From: JAHBXC01 sp964350875
GTDB taxonomy: Bacteria; Planctomycetota; Phycisphaerae; Phycisphaerales; UBA1924
Length of the DNA: 49,592 nucleotides
Assembly (NCBI GenBank): GCA_964350875.1
Contig: CAYGLT010000011.1
Span: forward strand, 1 to 49,592
Direction of reading: 5' to 3'
The notes under the pieces: generated by a model
Databases searched by the model: none
Told to the model about the DNA's origin: nothing
What the model saw: the letters and a program-made list of their open reading frames with translations, nothing else
In this document: positions 1 through 9,120 of the stretch, piece after piece
Numbering within the stretch: position 1 is the stretch's first letter
Layout of the letters: every line of letters begins with the position of its first letter
Translations under genes and position numbers: made by a program

Positions 1-530
1 CCCTCGCGCAGGGCGTGGAGCGTGGTCTTCTCGAGCGTCGTCGGGATCAGCGCGACCTCGACATGCGCCGCCGTGAGCGCGGCGATCGTCAGCGACACAC
101 CATCAATACAGATCGACCCCTTGGGCGCCGTGAACTCCATGAGTTCGGCCGGCGGCTCGATGCGCACGCGCCAGTCCTCGGGGTTGTTCTGGACGCGCGT
201 GACGGTCGCGACGCCGTCGACATGGCCCTGGACGATGTGCCCGCCCAGCAGGTCGTTCGGGCGGCAGGCGCGTTCGAGGTTCACGCCGTTGCCGACGATG
301 AGATCGCCGAGTTTTGTCTTGTCGAGAGTCTCCGCGACGACATCGAAGCGCAGCGGCTCGCCGGGCTTCATGGGCTCGGCGATCGTGAGGCACACGCCGC
401 TGACGCTGATGGATTCGCCGAGTTCGGGCGTGTGGTCCCAGCGGTTGGCGTCGACGACGAGGCGCACGCCGAAGGGGCGCTGCTCGATCGCCGCGATGCG
501 GCCGACGGCCTGAACGAGTCCGGTGAACAT
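1..530 (-). CDS. ribE: Riboflavin synthase, alpha subunit (3' end cut by window edge)
   Basis: Converts two 6,7-dimethyl-8-ribityllumazine molecules to riboflavin plus a pyrimidinedione, the last step of riboflavin synthesis in the cytoplasm. The reading begins MFTGLVQAVGRI, the characteristic N-terminus of this family, and has the two-fold repeated lumazine-binding barrel: SGVCLTIAE in the first half and DGVSLTIAAL in the second, with GGHIVQGHVDG between them. About 176 residues of the usual 200 or so are present, and the C-terminus lies beyond position 1. The ATG at 530 lies 10 bases after the purH stop, so it is probably co-transcribed with purH. The symbol ribE follows common usage; some species call it ribC. 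Confidence 0.95.
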   Translation of the reverse strand, partial: MFTGLVQAVGRIAAIEQRPFGVRLVVDANRWDHTPELGESISVSGVCLTIAEPMKPGEPLRFDVVAETLDKTKLGDLIVGNGVNLERACRPNDLLGGHIVQGHVDGVATVTRVQNNPEDWRVRIEPPAELMEFTAPKGSICIDGVSLTIAALTAAHVEVALIPTTLEKTTLHALRE

Positions 531-540
531 GGGAGTGTAC

Positions 541-2142
541 TCAGTGCCTGAAGTGGCGCACGGCGGTGGTCATGCAGGTCACGCCGCGCTCGGCGCAGAG
601 CGCGAAGGTCTCGTCGTCGCGCTTGCTCCCGCCCGGGTGAACGAGCATGGTCACGCCCGCGTTGATCAGGATCTCGGGGCCGTCCTTGAAGGGGAAGAAC
701 GCATCGGAGCACGCGATGGCGCCCTGCGCGAGGTCGCCCGCTTTCTCGACGGCGACGCGGCACGAGGTCATGCGGTCCATCTGCCCGGCCCCGGCGCCGA
801 ACAGCCGCGCAAAGCGCGGGCGATCGACCTCGGCGCCGCCGATCGCGACGGCGTTGCTCGCGAGGTGCTTGCAGATCGTCCACACGACGGCGGCCTGCGC
901 GAGGCGATCGGCGCTGGGTTCGGGGCCCGCCGCGTGCGTCCACTGCTCGGGCGACGCCATGCGGATGTCGCGGTCCTGCACGAGCATGCCGCCCGGGATC
1001 GACTTGTAATCGACCTTTCTCGCCGCGCTGCCGCTGCGCTCGCCCGTCGCGAGCAGGCGCACATTCGCCCACTTCTCGCGGAGCAACGAGAGCGCGCGGT
1101 CGTCGAACTCCGCGGCGACGATCACCTCGAGGAAGACCGCCTCGTTCACGAGGAATTCCGCGGCCTTCTCGTCCATCGCGCGGTTGAGCGCGAGGATGCC
1201 GCCGTACGCGGCGACGGGGTCGCCCTTGAGCGCGAGTTCGACGGCGTCGGCGGGCGTGTTGGCCGCGCCGGCGCCGCACGGGTTCTTGTGCTTGATGATC
1301 GCGGCGCCCACGCGCGTGTCGTCGAGGCGTCGCAGGTCTTTCACGAGTTCGAGCGCGGCGGACGCGTCCGCGATGTTGTTGTACGAGAGCGCCTTGCCGT
1401 GGAGTTGCCGCGCGTTGACCACGGTCGGGCCGGTGCTGCTCGGGTCGCGGTAGAGCGCGGCGTCCTGGTGAGGGTTCTCGCCGTAGCGCAGGTTCTCGAC
1501 CTTGGTGTAGGCCATGCGCAGCGCGTCGGGGAAACCGCCCGGCGCGCGGCGGCCGAGGAACGCGGCGATGGCGGCGTCGTACTCCGCCGTGCGCGCGAAC
1601 ACGGCCGCGGCCAGTTCGGCGCGGAGGTTCAGCGGAGTCGCGCCGTCGTGCGCATCGAGGGCGTTGATCACACGGTCGTAGTGCCGGGGGTTGGGCACGA
1701 CGGTGACATACTGGAAGTTCTTCGCGGCGGAGCGGAGCATGCTCGGCCCGCCGATGTCGATGTTCTCGATGGCCTCGCTCTGGCTCTTGCTCGGGTCGGA
1801 GGCGACGCGCTCGAAGGGGTAGAGGTTCACGCACACGAGGTCGATGGGCGCGATGCCGTGCTTCGTCATCGCCTCGGCGTGGGCGGGGTCATCGCGGACG
1901 GCGAGCAGCCCGCCGTGGACCTTGGGGTGCAGGGTCTTGACGCGGCCGTCCATGATCTCGGGGAAGCCCGTGACCTTGTCGATGGGGATCACATCGACGC
2001 CCGCCTCGGCGAGGGCCTTGGCGGTGCCCCCCGTGGAGATGATCTCGACCCCCCGGGCCGCGAGGGCCTTCACGAAGGGGATGAGGTCGGTCTTGTCGGA
2101 GACCGAGATGAGCGCGCGGCGGATGGGGACGAGGTCTGGCAT
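541..2142 (-). CDS. purH: Bifunctional AICAR formyltransferase/IMP cyclohydrolase
   Basis: Performs the last two steps of de novo purine synthesis: formylation of AICAR with 10-formyl-THF, then ring closure to IMP. It has 533 residues, the usual length. The N-terminal MGS-like cyclohydrolase domain shows RRALISVSDKT, IISTGGTAKAL, GRVKTLHPKVHGG and DLVCVNLYPF. The C-terminal transformylase domain shows YNNIADASAALELV, the Lys-His motif IKHKNPCGAG, and the terminal MTTAVRHFRH. The ATG at 2142 matches the family start. It lies 78 bases downstream of the LolD-type ATPase gene and 10 bases upstream of riboflavin synthase, so it may be read through from the transport genes or from its own promoter in the 78-base gap. 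Confidence 0.97.
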   Translation of the reverse strand: MPDLVPIRRALISVSDKTDLIPFVKALAARGVEIISTGGTAKALAEAGVDVIPIDKVTGFPEIMDGRVKTLHPKVHGGLLAVRDDPAHAEAMTKHGIAPIDLVCVNLYPFERVASDPSKSQSEAIENIDIGGPSMLRSAAKNFQYVTVVPNPRHYDRVINALDAHDGATPLNLRAELAAAVFARTAEYDAAIAAFLGRRAPGGFPDALRMAYTKVENLRYGENPHQDAALYRDPSSTGPTVVNARQLHGKALSYNNIADASAALELVKDLRRLDDTRVGAAIIKHKNPCGAGAANTPADAVELALKGDPVAAYGGILALNRAMDEKAAEFLVNEAVFLEVIVAAEFDDRALSLLREKWANVRLLATGERSGSAARKVDYKSIPGGMLVQDRDIRMASPEQWTHAAGPEPSADRLAQAAVVWTICKHLASNAVAIGGAEVDRPRFARLFGAGAGQMDRMTSCRVAVEKAGDLAQGAIACSDAFFPFKDGPEILINAGVTMLVHPGGSKRDDETFALCAERGVTCMTTAVRHFRH

Positions 2143-2220
2143 GGGGGAAGATAGGCCCGGAACCGTTCACCGCCAGAAAACGCCCCGCACAACCGCGAGG
2201 AAGTCGGGGATTCCCCGGCC

Positions 2221-2931
2221 TCAGTCGGCCTCGACCAGGCCGTCGGCGAGGCGGACCACCCGGTCGGCGCGTTCGGCGACGCGCTCGTCGTGGGTGACCA
2301 TCACGATCGCCTGATTCAGCGTGTCGCGCAGGCCCACGATGGCTTCGAGGATCGACTCGCCCGTGGCGCGGTCGAGGTTGCCCGTGGGTTCGTCGGCGAG
2401 GAGCGCAGCGGGCTCGTTGATCAGCGCCCGGGCGATGGCGACGCGCTGGCGTTCACCTCCCGAGAGTTCGACGGGCCGGTGGCGCAGGCGATTGCCCAGC
2501 CCGAACGCATCGAGCAAGTCCGCGGCGCGGGTTCGCGCGGCGGGGATGTCCGCCTTGGCGGCCATCGCGGCGATGACCACATTGTCGATGACCGTCAGTT
2601 CGGGGAGCAGGTGATAGAACTGAAAGACGAAGCCGACCTGCCGCGCACGGAAGCGGTCGAGTTCGCGCCGGCTCATGGTCGAGAGCGGCGTGTTCTTGTA
2701 GAGGATGTCGCCCTTGCGCTTGTCGGGACGGTCGAGCCCGCCCAGCAGGTGGAGGAGCGTGCTCTTGCCCGAGCCCGACGCGCCGAGGACGGCGACCCAC
2801 TCGCCCGGCTTGATGTCGATGCTGGCGCCGCGCAACACGGGCACATCGACGCGGCCGAGGCGATAGGTCTTGTGGACATCGCGCGCGGCGAGGAGCGTGT
2901 CGGTCGCGGTGAGGGTGGCGGCGCTGCTCAT
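2221..2931 (-). CDS. lolD: ABC transporter ATP-binding protein, LolD/MacB type
   Basis: ATPase subunit of an ABC system of the LolCDE/FtsE-like class, which in Gram-negative bacteria extracts lipoproteins from the inner membrane. It has 236 residues: Walker A GASGSGKST, Q-loop QVGFVFQFYHLLPELT, signature LSGGERQRVAIARAL, Walker B LLADEPTGNLD and the H-loop VTHDE. The FQFYHLLPELT run is typical of LolD. The start is fixed by an ATGA overlap: its ATG (2931-2929) shares bases with the stop of the upstream permease. An in-frame extension upstream lies inside the permease gene in another frame and was discarded. LolD is the nearest named family; a different substrate cannot be excluded. Confidence 0.88.
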   Translation of the reverse strand: MSSAATLTATDTLLAARDVHKTYRLGRVDVPVLRGASIDIKPGEWVAVLGASGSGKSTLLHLLGGLDRPDKRKGDILYKNTPLSTMSRRELDRFRARQVGFVFQFYHLLPELTVIDNVVIAAMAAKADIPAARTRAADLLDAFGLGNRLRHRPVELSGGERQRVAIARALINEPAALLADEPTGNLDRATGESILEAIVGLRDTLNQAIVMVTHDERVAERADRVVRLADGLVEAD

Positions 2932-4430
2932 TCGAACCTCAGCGAGCGCACGGGGTCCATGTTGGCGGCCTTGAGCGCGGGAACGAGCGCGCCCAGCACG
3001 CTCGCGAGCACTCCCGACACGAGCACGATGACGACCTTCGTCGCGTCGAGTTCGCTGGGGATCTTGGGGAAGTGGTAGATCGCGGGGTCCCAGACATAGA
3101 TGCCGAACGCCTTGCCCAGCCACTCGTGGATCGGGTTGATGTTGAGCACGATCAGCGCGGCCAGCCCGCCGCCCAGGATCGCGCCGATCACGCCGATCGC
3201 GGCGCCGTAGAGCAGGAACAGCCCGGCCACGCCCCGGCGCGTCGCGCCCACGGCGCGGAGCACGCCGATGTCCTTGGTCTTCTCGCTCACGATCGACCAG
3301 AAGATCGCGAACACGAGGAACACCGCCGTCAGCGAGATGAACGCGAAGAGCGTGAGGACGAGAGAGATCTCCTTCTTCACCGCGGCGATGAACGACGCGA
3401 TGCCCGGGCGCTCGTCCCAGGTCTTGATGCTCGGGAACGGCGGGACCTGCCCCTGCCTGCGCTCGGCGAATGCGCCGTAGATGTCCTGCGCGGCCCGCTT
3501 CGCTTCCTGCGCATCGACGCCCTCGGCGGCCTTGATCATCACGCTCGACACGCGCGGCGGATCATCGCCGACGATCTCCGGCTCGCTGACCACGGCCCAC
3601 GGCTCGTCGGCGGGCGGCTCCACGCGCGCCGCCTTGCCCATGCGCAGCATTTCCTGGAGCGCGTCGAGACGGACGAGCACTGTGTTGGCGTCGATGTCGT
3701 GCAGCCCGCTCTGGAACTGGTTGACGACGGGGAACGCGCGGGCCTGCACATCGATCGCGGCGCCGCGCTGGGAGATGGGAAGCACGCTGATGGTCACGCT
3801 GTCGGAGCCGATGTAGAGCCAGCGCGTGGGCTCGTAGAACTGGCCCTCGGTGTTCCAGTGCACGAGATCGGCGACGAACATGCCGAGCACGACGGCGGGG
3901 ACGGGCTTGCCCGTGTCGAGGCTCGTCGTCGTGAGCGTCTTGGCTTCCTCGTACAACTCCGGGTTGACATGGAGGCGCGGGTCGTCCTCGGGAGAGAATC
4001 GCACGACGCCGTCCTCGTCGACGGGTCGCGGCGCGCCTTCGAGGGGCTTCCAGTAGATGGTGGAGTCGTAGCCGGTGACGGCGTCGTAGGACTCGGGCTC
4101 GACGCCGATCACGCGGATGAGGTGCGTGAGGTTGTCGCGAGGGGTCGCGAGCAGCGCGGGCGATTCGAGGATCGGCGTGGCCGCGGCGATGCGCGGGTCG
4201 GTCTCGAGGTCTTCGATGAGTTCTTCGTAGTAGGCGAAGCCGCTGACGGGGCCGGCGATGGAGACATCCCCAAAGAGCGTGCCTCCGGAGCGCAGGAGCA
4301 TCGAGAGGAACCCGCCCATGACGCTCCAGACGATGAGGACCATCGCCGTGCACAGACAGACGGCGAGCACCGCGAGGAGCGGCATCACCTTGCTGGTCAG
4401 GTAGCGTCGTGTGAGGAGTGACTGGTACAT
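2928..4430 (-). CDS. ABC transporter permease, LolC/LolE (FtsX/MacB) family
   Basis: Membrane subunit partner of the adjacent LolD-type ATPase. It has 500 residues. One transmembrane segment lies near residues 15-40 (VMPLLAVLAVCLCTAMVLIV), followed by a large periplasmic domain of roughly 300 residues and three C-terminal transmembrane segments (about residues 355-390, 405-435 and 465-485) with the FtsX-type cytoplasmic stretch KTKDIGVLRAVGATRRGV. This is the classic LolC/E topology. Only one permease gene is present, so the transporter may be a homodimer of this subunit with two ATPases. It sits 41 bases after the second exbD gene and overlaps the ATPase gene by 4 bases. Confidence 0.85.
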   Translation of the reverse strand: MYQSLLTRRYLTSKVMPLLAVLAVCLCTAMVLIVWSVMGGFLSMLLRSGGTLFGDVSIAGPVSGFAYYEELIEDLETDPRIAAATPILESPALLATPRDNLTHLIRVIGVEPESYDAVTGYDSTIYWKPLEGAPRPVDEDGVVRFSPEDDPRLHVNPELYEEAKTLTTTSLDTGKPVPAVVLGMFVADLVHWNTEGQFYEPTRWLYIGSDSVTISVLPISQRGAAIDVQARAFPVVNQFQSGLHDIDANTVLVRLDALQEMLRMGKAARVEPPADEPWAVVSEPEIVGDDPPRVSSVMIKAAEGVDAQEAKRAAQDIYGAFAERRQGQVPPFPSIKTWDERPGIASFIAAVKKEISLVLTLFAFISLTAVFLVFAIFWSIVSEKTKDIGVLRAVGATRRGVAGLFLLYGAAIGVIGAILGGGLAALIVLNINPIHEWLGKAFGIYVWDPAIYHFPKIPSELDATKVVIVLVSGVLASVLGALVPALKAANMDPVRSLRFE

Positions 4431-4471
4431 CCGGCGCGGATCGTAGCGGACGGGAGGCGGCGGGGAGCGGG

Positions 4472-4969
4472 TTACTGCGTCGCTTCGGACGAGACGCCCA
4501 GGCGGATGTTCGATATCCCGGCGCGGGACGCGGCGTCGTGGACGAGCACGACATCCTGGTACGGGACATCGCGCGCGGGCGCGACGACCACGATCACCGA
4601 CGAGTCGAACCCGGCCCTCACGAGGTCGTCGAGACGCTGGGAGACCTCGGCGATCGAGACATTCACGAGCCCGAGCCCGTTCACGACGGTGCGCCCGGCG
4701 GCGCCGACGGTCAATCGAAGGAACGCGCGCGAAGCCGGCGCGCCCTGGGTGGGTTCGGGCGGGTTGGGGTTATTCAGCGATGACGACGGCGAACTGGTGT
4801 TCGTGGTCTCGGGGGGCGGCGTGCCCGTGCCGAGGAACTGCTCGGCGGCGGCGAGGCCCATGGCGCCCATGAAGAAGATGAGGATGACGAGCACGACATC
4901 GACCATCGGGGTCATGTTGAGCCCGATGGCGCCGCGCCTGCGATACCGGCGGCTGCGCCTGGCGCTCAT
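4472..4969 (-). CDS. exbD: ExbD/TolR family biopolymer transport protein (second copy)
   Basis: Peptidoglycan-side partner of an ExbB/TolQ proton channel that transmits proton-motive force across the periplasm. It has 165 residues: a basic cytoplasmic tail (MSARRSRRYRRRG), one transmembrane helix at about residues 18-42 with the essential aspartate in PMVDVVLVILIFF, a proline/serine/asparagine-rich linker, then a periplasmic domain from about residue 85. Its ATG overlaps the stop of the other exbD by 4 bases. The two ExbD proteins differ clearly in linker and C-terminal domain, so they are likely to form a mixed complex or serve separate partners. Confidence 0.88.
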   Translation of the reverse strand: MSARRSRRYRRRGAIGLNMTPMVDVVLVILIFFMGAMGLAAAEQFLGTGTPPPETTNTSSPSSSLNNPNPPEPTQGAPASRAFLRLTVGAAGRTVVNGLGLVNVSIAEVSQRLDDLVRAGFDSSVIVVVAPARDVPYQDVVLVHDAASRAGISNIRLGVSSEATQ

Positions 4970-5400
4970 TGCGCGGACTCCGTGACCAGGCGCAGGCGCG
5001 CGACGCCCGCGAGCGAAACGGCGCGCACGGCGGGCTCGACGGCGCCGTAGGTCAGTTCGCGCGACGCGCGGAGTTGCACGACGATCTCGGGGTCCTTCGC
5101 GCGCATGCGTTCGACGACGCGGCGGATGCCCGCCTCGTCGATGTCCTGGCTCTGCACGCGGTAGACGGCGCGCCCGGAGCCGTCGGGACTGGCGACGGCG
5201 TTGATAGTCAGCACCTCGGCGCCCGCGGTCGGTTCACCGGCGACGCTGAGCGGGAGCGGGACCGCCTCGTAGTCGTCGTTGAGGAACGATCCGACCATGA
5301 GATAGAAGATGATCAGCACCATGACGATGTCGATGAGGGGCACGACATTGACATGGGCCGTGTCGCTGTGGCCGTGATGACGCAGGCGGCGTCTGGGCAC
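4966..5400 (-). CDS. exbD: ExbD/TolR family biopolymer transport protein (first copy)
   Basis: It has 144 residues, the usual ExbD length. A single transmembrane helix near residues 17-38 carries the conserved proton-path aspartate in VVPLIDIVMVLIIFYLMVG. The following periplasmic domain includes RRVVERMRAKDPEIVVQLRA and a final V-LAGVARLRLVTE segment typical of the ExbD fold. It starts 3 bases after the exbB stop and overlaps the second exbD by 4 bases, so the three genes are clearly one transcription unit. Whether they energise a TonB-type receptor, a Tol-type envelope system or a gliding-type machine is not shown by the neighbours. Confidence 0.9.
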   Translation of the reverse strand: MPRRRLRHHGHSDTAHVNVVPLIDIVMVLIIFYLMVGSFLNDDYEAVPLPLSVAGEPTAGAEVLTINAVASPDGSGRAVYRVQSQDIDEAGIRRVVERMRAKDPEIVVQLRASRELTYGAVEPAVRAVSLAGVARLRLVTESAQ

Positions 5401-5403
5401 GGG

Positions 5404-6168
5404 TCAGTTGTTCCCCGCCGCGTTGGGCGCGGCCTGCGGGCGCGGCGCCTGCGGGGGCTGCTGGGCCTGGGGCTGGTTCATCGCGCCGGGCGATTGCATG
5501 GCGATCGCGGAGATCTGGTCCATGACATCGGTGCTGAGCATCGTGCCCTTGGCGCAGATGCGGTCGAGTTTCTCGCGGAACAGCCCGTACGCGAGCAGCG
5601 CGGGGATCGCGAGCATCAGCCCGAGGAAGGTGTGGAAGAGCGCCTTGGAGATGCCGGTCGAGAGTTGGGCGGCGGCGGCCTGCCCGCCCGTCTCGCCGAT
5701 GGCGGTGAACGCGATGATCATGCCCCAGACGGTGCCGACCAGCCCGAGGAGCGGGCCGAGGTTGCCGATCACGCCGAGCAGTTCGACCTCCTTGAAGCGG
5801 CGCGCCGTCTCGTTGTCGGCGGCCATCTCGGTCGACTCATGGATGCCCAGCGGGTTGGTGCGCAGTTTCGGGAGACTCTCGCGGAGCACGCGGCTCATGA
5901 ACGAGTCGTCCTCGTTCACGAACTGCTGGAGGTCGCCCCAGCGGCGCTCGGCGACGGCGCGCTGGATGATCTCGGTCGCGTCGTCGGGCAGCACGGCGCT
6001 GGCGCGGAGGGTGATGAGCGAGCGGACGATGATCGCCAGCGCCACGATCGAGCCGAGCACGATGAGGATCGTGAACAGGTCGAACGACTGGGAGAAGAGC
6101 GACCAGATGCTGGTCCCTCCCTGCGCGTCGGCGGGCGCGTCCTGCGCGAGCGTGAGAGCGATGGTCAC
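5404..6168 (-). CDS. exbB: ExbB/TolQ/MotA proton-channel family protein
   Basis: Forms the pentameric inner-membrane proton channel that works with ExbD. It is about 254 residues with three transmembrane segments: one near residues 28-55 (LFTILIVLGSIVALAIIV), one near 130-155 (LLGVIGNLGPLLGLVGTVWG) and one near 170-200 (KALFHTFLGLMLAIPALLAY). The last two contain the MotA/TolQ/ExbB signature. The C-terminus is rich in Q, P and A. I chose the GTG at 6168; a TTG at 6180 would add four residues. It is the first gene of the exbB-exbD-exbD-permease-ATPase run, and the 124 bases before it (to zwf) could hold the promoter. Confidence 0.9.
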   Translation of the reverse strand: MTIALTLAQDAPADAQGGTSIWSLFSQSFDLFTILIVLGSIVALAIIVRSLITLRASAVLPDDATEIIQRAVAERRWGDLQQFVNEDDSFMSRVLRESLPKLRTNPLGIHESTEMAADNETARRFKEVELLGVIGNLGPLLGLVGTVWGMIIAFTAIGETGGQAAAAQLSTGISKALFHTFLGLMLAIPALLAYGLFREKLDRICAKGTMLSTDVMDQISAIAMQSPGAMNQPQAQQPPQAPRPQAAPNAAGNN

Positions 6169-6304
6169 CGGCGAATGCAAAGGGGCGGCTCCGATCCGGA
6201 ATGGGGCCCGAGCGTGCGGGCGGGAGTGGGCGGCGGCGTCAGCGAACCGGGAGAGGGTACCGCCGCGATACGCAAGAGGTGCGGCGAGGGGTGCGTCCGT
6301 GTGA

Positions 6305-7885
6305 CTATCGGCGTTCGCCCGTGACGGGGTTGTGCCAGATGCGGCCGTCGCGTGCGAGGAGTTCGTCGCTGGCCTGGGGCCCCCACGAGCCGGGCTCGTA
6401 GGTCTCGATGCTGTCGCGGAGCGCCTCGCTCTCGAGGAGCGGCTGGCAGACCTCCCAGGCGCCCTCGACCTCTTCGCGGTGCTTGAAGAGGAAGCGGTCG
6501 CCGCGCATCGCGTCGAGGATCAGCGGGCCGTACGCCTCGACGGGCTTGGCGCCGAAGGCCTGCGAGTAGTCCATGTCCATCTTGGCGCTCTCAATGCGGG
6601 ACCGCGCACCGGGGACCTTGGTCTCGAAGCGCAGAGAGATGCCCTCGTCGGGAGCGATGTTGATGATGATGCGGTTCGGGGGCCTGCTCCCGCCCTTGGC
6701 GAAGGGCTCGTCGGCCTTGAAAAGCCAGTCGGGCGGCTGCTTGAACTGCACGACGATCTCGGTGAGTTTGCGCGCCATGCGCTTCCCGGAGCGGAGGTAG
6801 AACGGCACGCCAGCCCAGCGCCAGTTGTCGATGTGGCACTTCATCGCGCAGAAGGTGTCGGTGTGGCGCGCGGGATCGACGCCCTGCTCGTCGATGTACG
6901 CGGGATCGTCGCCGTGCGCCCCGTAACGCCCGAAGGCGGCGTACTGCTGCGCCTCGTCGGGGCGGATGCGCCGCGCGGATTCGAGCACCTTGATGCGTTC
7001 GCGGGCCAGCGCGTCGGCGTGGGCGGCGCTGGGCGCCTCCATCGCGACGAGCGTCATCACCTGCACGAGGTGGCTCTGGAGCATGTCGCGCAGCGCGCCG
7101 GACTCGTCGTAGTACGCGGCCCGGTCCTCCACGCCGATCGACTCGGCGGCGGTGATCTGCACATGGTCCACGCAATCGCGGTTCCAGATCGGCTCGAAGA
7201 TCCGGTTCGCGAAGCGGAACACCAGCACATTGCGCACGAGTTCCTTGCCCATGTAGTGGTCGATGCGGTAGATCGCGTCCTCGTCGAACGCGCGGCCCAG
7301 CGCGCGGTTCAGCGAGCGCGCCGATTCGAGGTCGTACCCGAAGGGCTTCTCGACGATGATCCGCCGCCACGGCGCGGCCGTCCGGTCCACGGCGCACCAC
7401 CGCTTGCTCTCGTTCAGAAGGCCCTCCTCCGACAGGTGGGAGACGATCGGCTTGTAGAGCGAGGGCGCAACCGACAGGTAAAACAGGACATTGGGCTGGG
7501 CGGACGCGGCGTTCACGCCCCCCCGGATGTCGTGCTCCAGGGCGATCTGCTCGACCCGTTCTTCGAGGGCGCGGAAGTCCTCGACCTTGGCGGCATCGAG
7601 GGGCTGGTAGTGGAGCCGCCTCATGAACCGCTCCCACTTGGCCTCCTCGAAGACCGAAGCGTGCTCCTTCGCGCCCTTCAGGAGGCGTTCGCGGAACTCC
7701 GCGTCGCTGAAGGGGGTGCGCGAGCAGCCTACGACGGCGAAGGACTCGGGCAGCGAGCCGTCGGAGAACATGTCGAACAGCGACGGGATGAGTTTGCGTT
7801 CGGTGAGGTCGCCCGAGGCGCCGAAGATCACCAGCACACAGGGCTCGGGATGGGCCGCGACAGGTTGATGGGGCATCGGGCGCAT
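6305..7885 (-). CDS. zwf: Glucose-6-phosphate 1-dehydrogenase
   Basis: Oxidises glucose-6-phosphate to 6-phosphogluconolactone with NAD(P)+, entering the oxidative pentose phosphate or Entner-Doudoroff route. It is about 526 residues. The N-terminal Rossmann domain starts VLVIFGASGDLTERKL (nucleotide-binding GASGD at residues 22-26). The active-site signature YRIDHYMGKELVRNVLVFRF is complete, and the C-terminal domain includes NWRWAGVPFYLRSGKRM. Starts at 7885 (MRPMPHQ) or 7876 (MPHQPV) are both plausible; a TTG at 7912 is less likely. The gene diverges from the prepilin-like gene. No 6-phosphogluconolactonase gene is adjacent in this window. Confidence 0.96.
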   Translation of the reverse strand: MRPMPHQPVAAHPEPCVLVIFGASGDLTERKLIPSLFDMFSDGSLPESFAVVGCSRTPFSDAEFRERLLKGAKEHASVFEEAKWERFMRRLHYQPLDAAKVEDFRALEERVEQIALEHDIRGGVNAASAQPNVLFYLSVAPSLYKPIVSHLSEEGLLNESKRWCAVDRTAAPWRRIIVEKPFGYDLESARSLNRALGRAFDEDAIYRIDHYMGKELVRNVLVFRFANRIFEPIWNRDCVDHVQITAAESIGVEDRAAYYDESGALRDMLQSHLVQVMTLVAMEAPSAAHADALARERIKVLESARRIRPDEAQQYAAFGRYGAHGDDPAYIDEQGVDPARHTDTFCAMKCHIDNWRWAGVPFYLRSGKRMARKLTEIVVQFKQPPDWLFKADEPFAKGGSRPPNRIIINIAPDEGISLRFETKVPGARSRIESAKMDMDYSQAFGAKPVEAYGPLILDAMRGDRFLFKHREEVEGAWEVCQPLLESEALRDSIETYEPGSWGPQASDELLARDGRIWHNPVTGERR

Positions 7886-8009
7886 CGTGGGCGATCGGAG
7901 GGCGGCGGTCAAACCGCGACTGTCTCAAATCAGTGTGCCTTCACACATGTTCGTGTGTTCTGTGTTTGATCGGTTTTACGCCGGGCCGGCCGCCGGTAGG
8001 TTCCGCCGC

Positions 8010-9101
8010 ATGGGCACGACATCCAAGCGCGGGGGCGTTCCGGTTCGTTCACAACCTCATCGCGGGCGGGGCGGCTTCACCATCGTCGAGGCGCTCGTCG
8101 TCATCGCGGTGATCTCGCTCCTCATGGGCGTGCTGCTGCCGATCATCGGCGCAGCGCGGGGCGCGGCGCGCACGGCCAAGTGCCTCACCCAGCAGAAGAC
8201 GCTCCATAACGAAACATTCGCGTGGGCGGTGAGCAACAAGGACGAACTCCCCGGGCTCAACACCACCGGGAAACGGTTCCTGAGTCACTCGACCATGGCC
8301 GCGCTCTGCGGCGACACCTCCCCCACCACCCCCACCAGCGTGTTCGACTGGATCAGCCCGATCCTCGGCCAATCGATGGGCTTCAGCGCGAACCGCGCGC
8401 AGCGCACGGCGGAGATCTTCGAGAAACTCGGCTGTCCCGAGGCGGGCATGATGAACACCGCGCTGTGGGGGCCGGCGCATGTGCCCGACTACGCCGACTT
8501 TGACGCGATCCAAAGCACGACGGGCTTCCGCCAGATCAGTTACCTCTCGCCCGCGTCGTTCCACCTGCTGGGCAAGCGCGAATCGGGGGGCAGCCCGTGG
8601 TCGTCGTCGAGCGGCGGGTGGCATTACCCGTACCGAGGGCCGGTGACGACGCCCCCCGGGTACACGCCGCGCGCCAGCAGGATCGGATCGCCCGCGCTGA
8701 AGATCTGGGTGGCGGACGGCACGCGGTATGTCGCGTCGCCCGATGTGCTGGATTTCGATGTGAACCCCCGCCCGTTCTTCTTCGGGTCGTTCACGAGCAG
8801 CGGGCCGATCTATGTGGGCTCGACGGAGTACGGGCAGGACCCGAGCCAGGTGGAGTTTCCGGGCGGGCAGACGGCCGAGCGCGTCCTGCCGCGCAGCGTC
8901 TACCCACACAACGCGCGGCTGAGTTTCCGGCACTCGGGCAAGATCCACGCGGCGTACTTCGACGGACATATCGGCTCGATGGACGAAGTGCAGGCGAGGA
9001 CCGACGCGACGCCGTGGTACCCGAAAGGGAGCATCTACACCGGTATCCGCGGCACGGCGGACTCGCAGGCGTTCCACGCGGAGGGGGAAGTGCTCAACTG
9101 A
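8010..9101 (+). CDS. Prepilin-type N-terminal cleavage/methylation domain protein
   Basis: About 363 residues. After a short basic leader comes a type IV prepilin peptidase site and hydrophobic helix (GG, then FTIVEALVVIAVISLLMGVL), so it should be processed by a PilD-type peptidase and assembled or held in the membrane like a pseudopilin. The globular part ends with LSFRHSGKIHAAYFDGHIG, which resembles the H-X9-DG motif of the large planctomycete pseudopilin-like families (DUF1559 group). The ATG at 8010 puts the leader at a normal length; reading further upstream would add 41 unlikely residues and run into the divergent promoter. Specific function unknown. It converges with the FG-GAP gene 19 bases downstream. 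Confidence 0.85.
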   Translation: MGTTSKRGGVPVRSQPHRGRGGFTIVEALVVIAVISLLMGVLLPIIGAARGAARTAKCLTQQKTLHNETFAWAVSNKDELPGLNTTGKRFLSHSTMAALCGDTSPTTPTSVFDWISPILGQSMGFSANRAQRTAEIFEKLGCPEAGMMNTALWGPAHVPDYADFDAIQSTTGFRQISYLSPASFHLLGKRESGGSPWSSSSGGWHYPYRGPVTTPPGYTPRASRIGSPALKIWVADGTRYVASPDVLDFDVNPRPFFFGSFTSSGPIYVGSTEYGQDPSQVEFPGGQTAERVLPRSVYPHNARLSFRHSGKIHAAYFDGHIGSMDEVQARTDATPWYPKGSIYTGIRGTADSQAFHAEGEVLN

Positions 9102-9120
9102 GCGTGCGTCCTGCGCAAGG

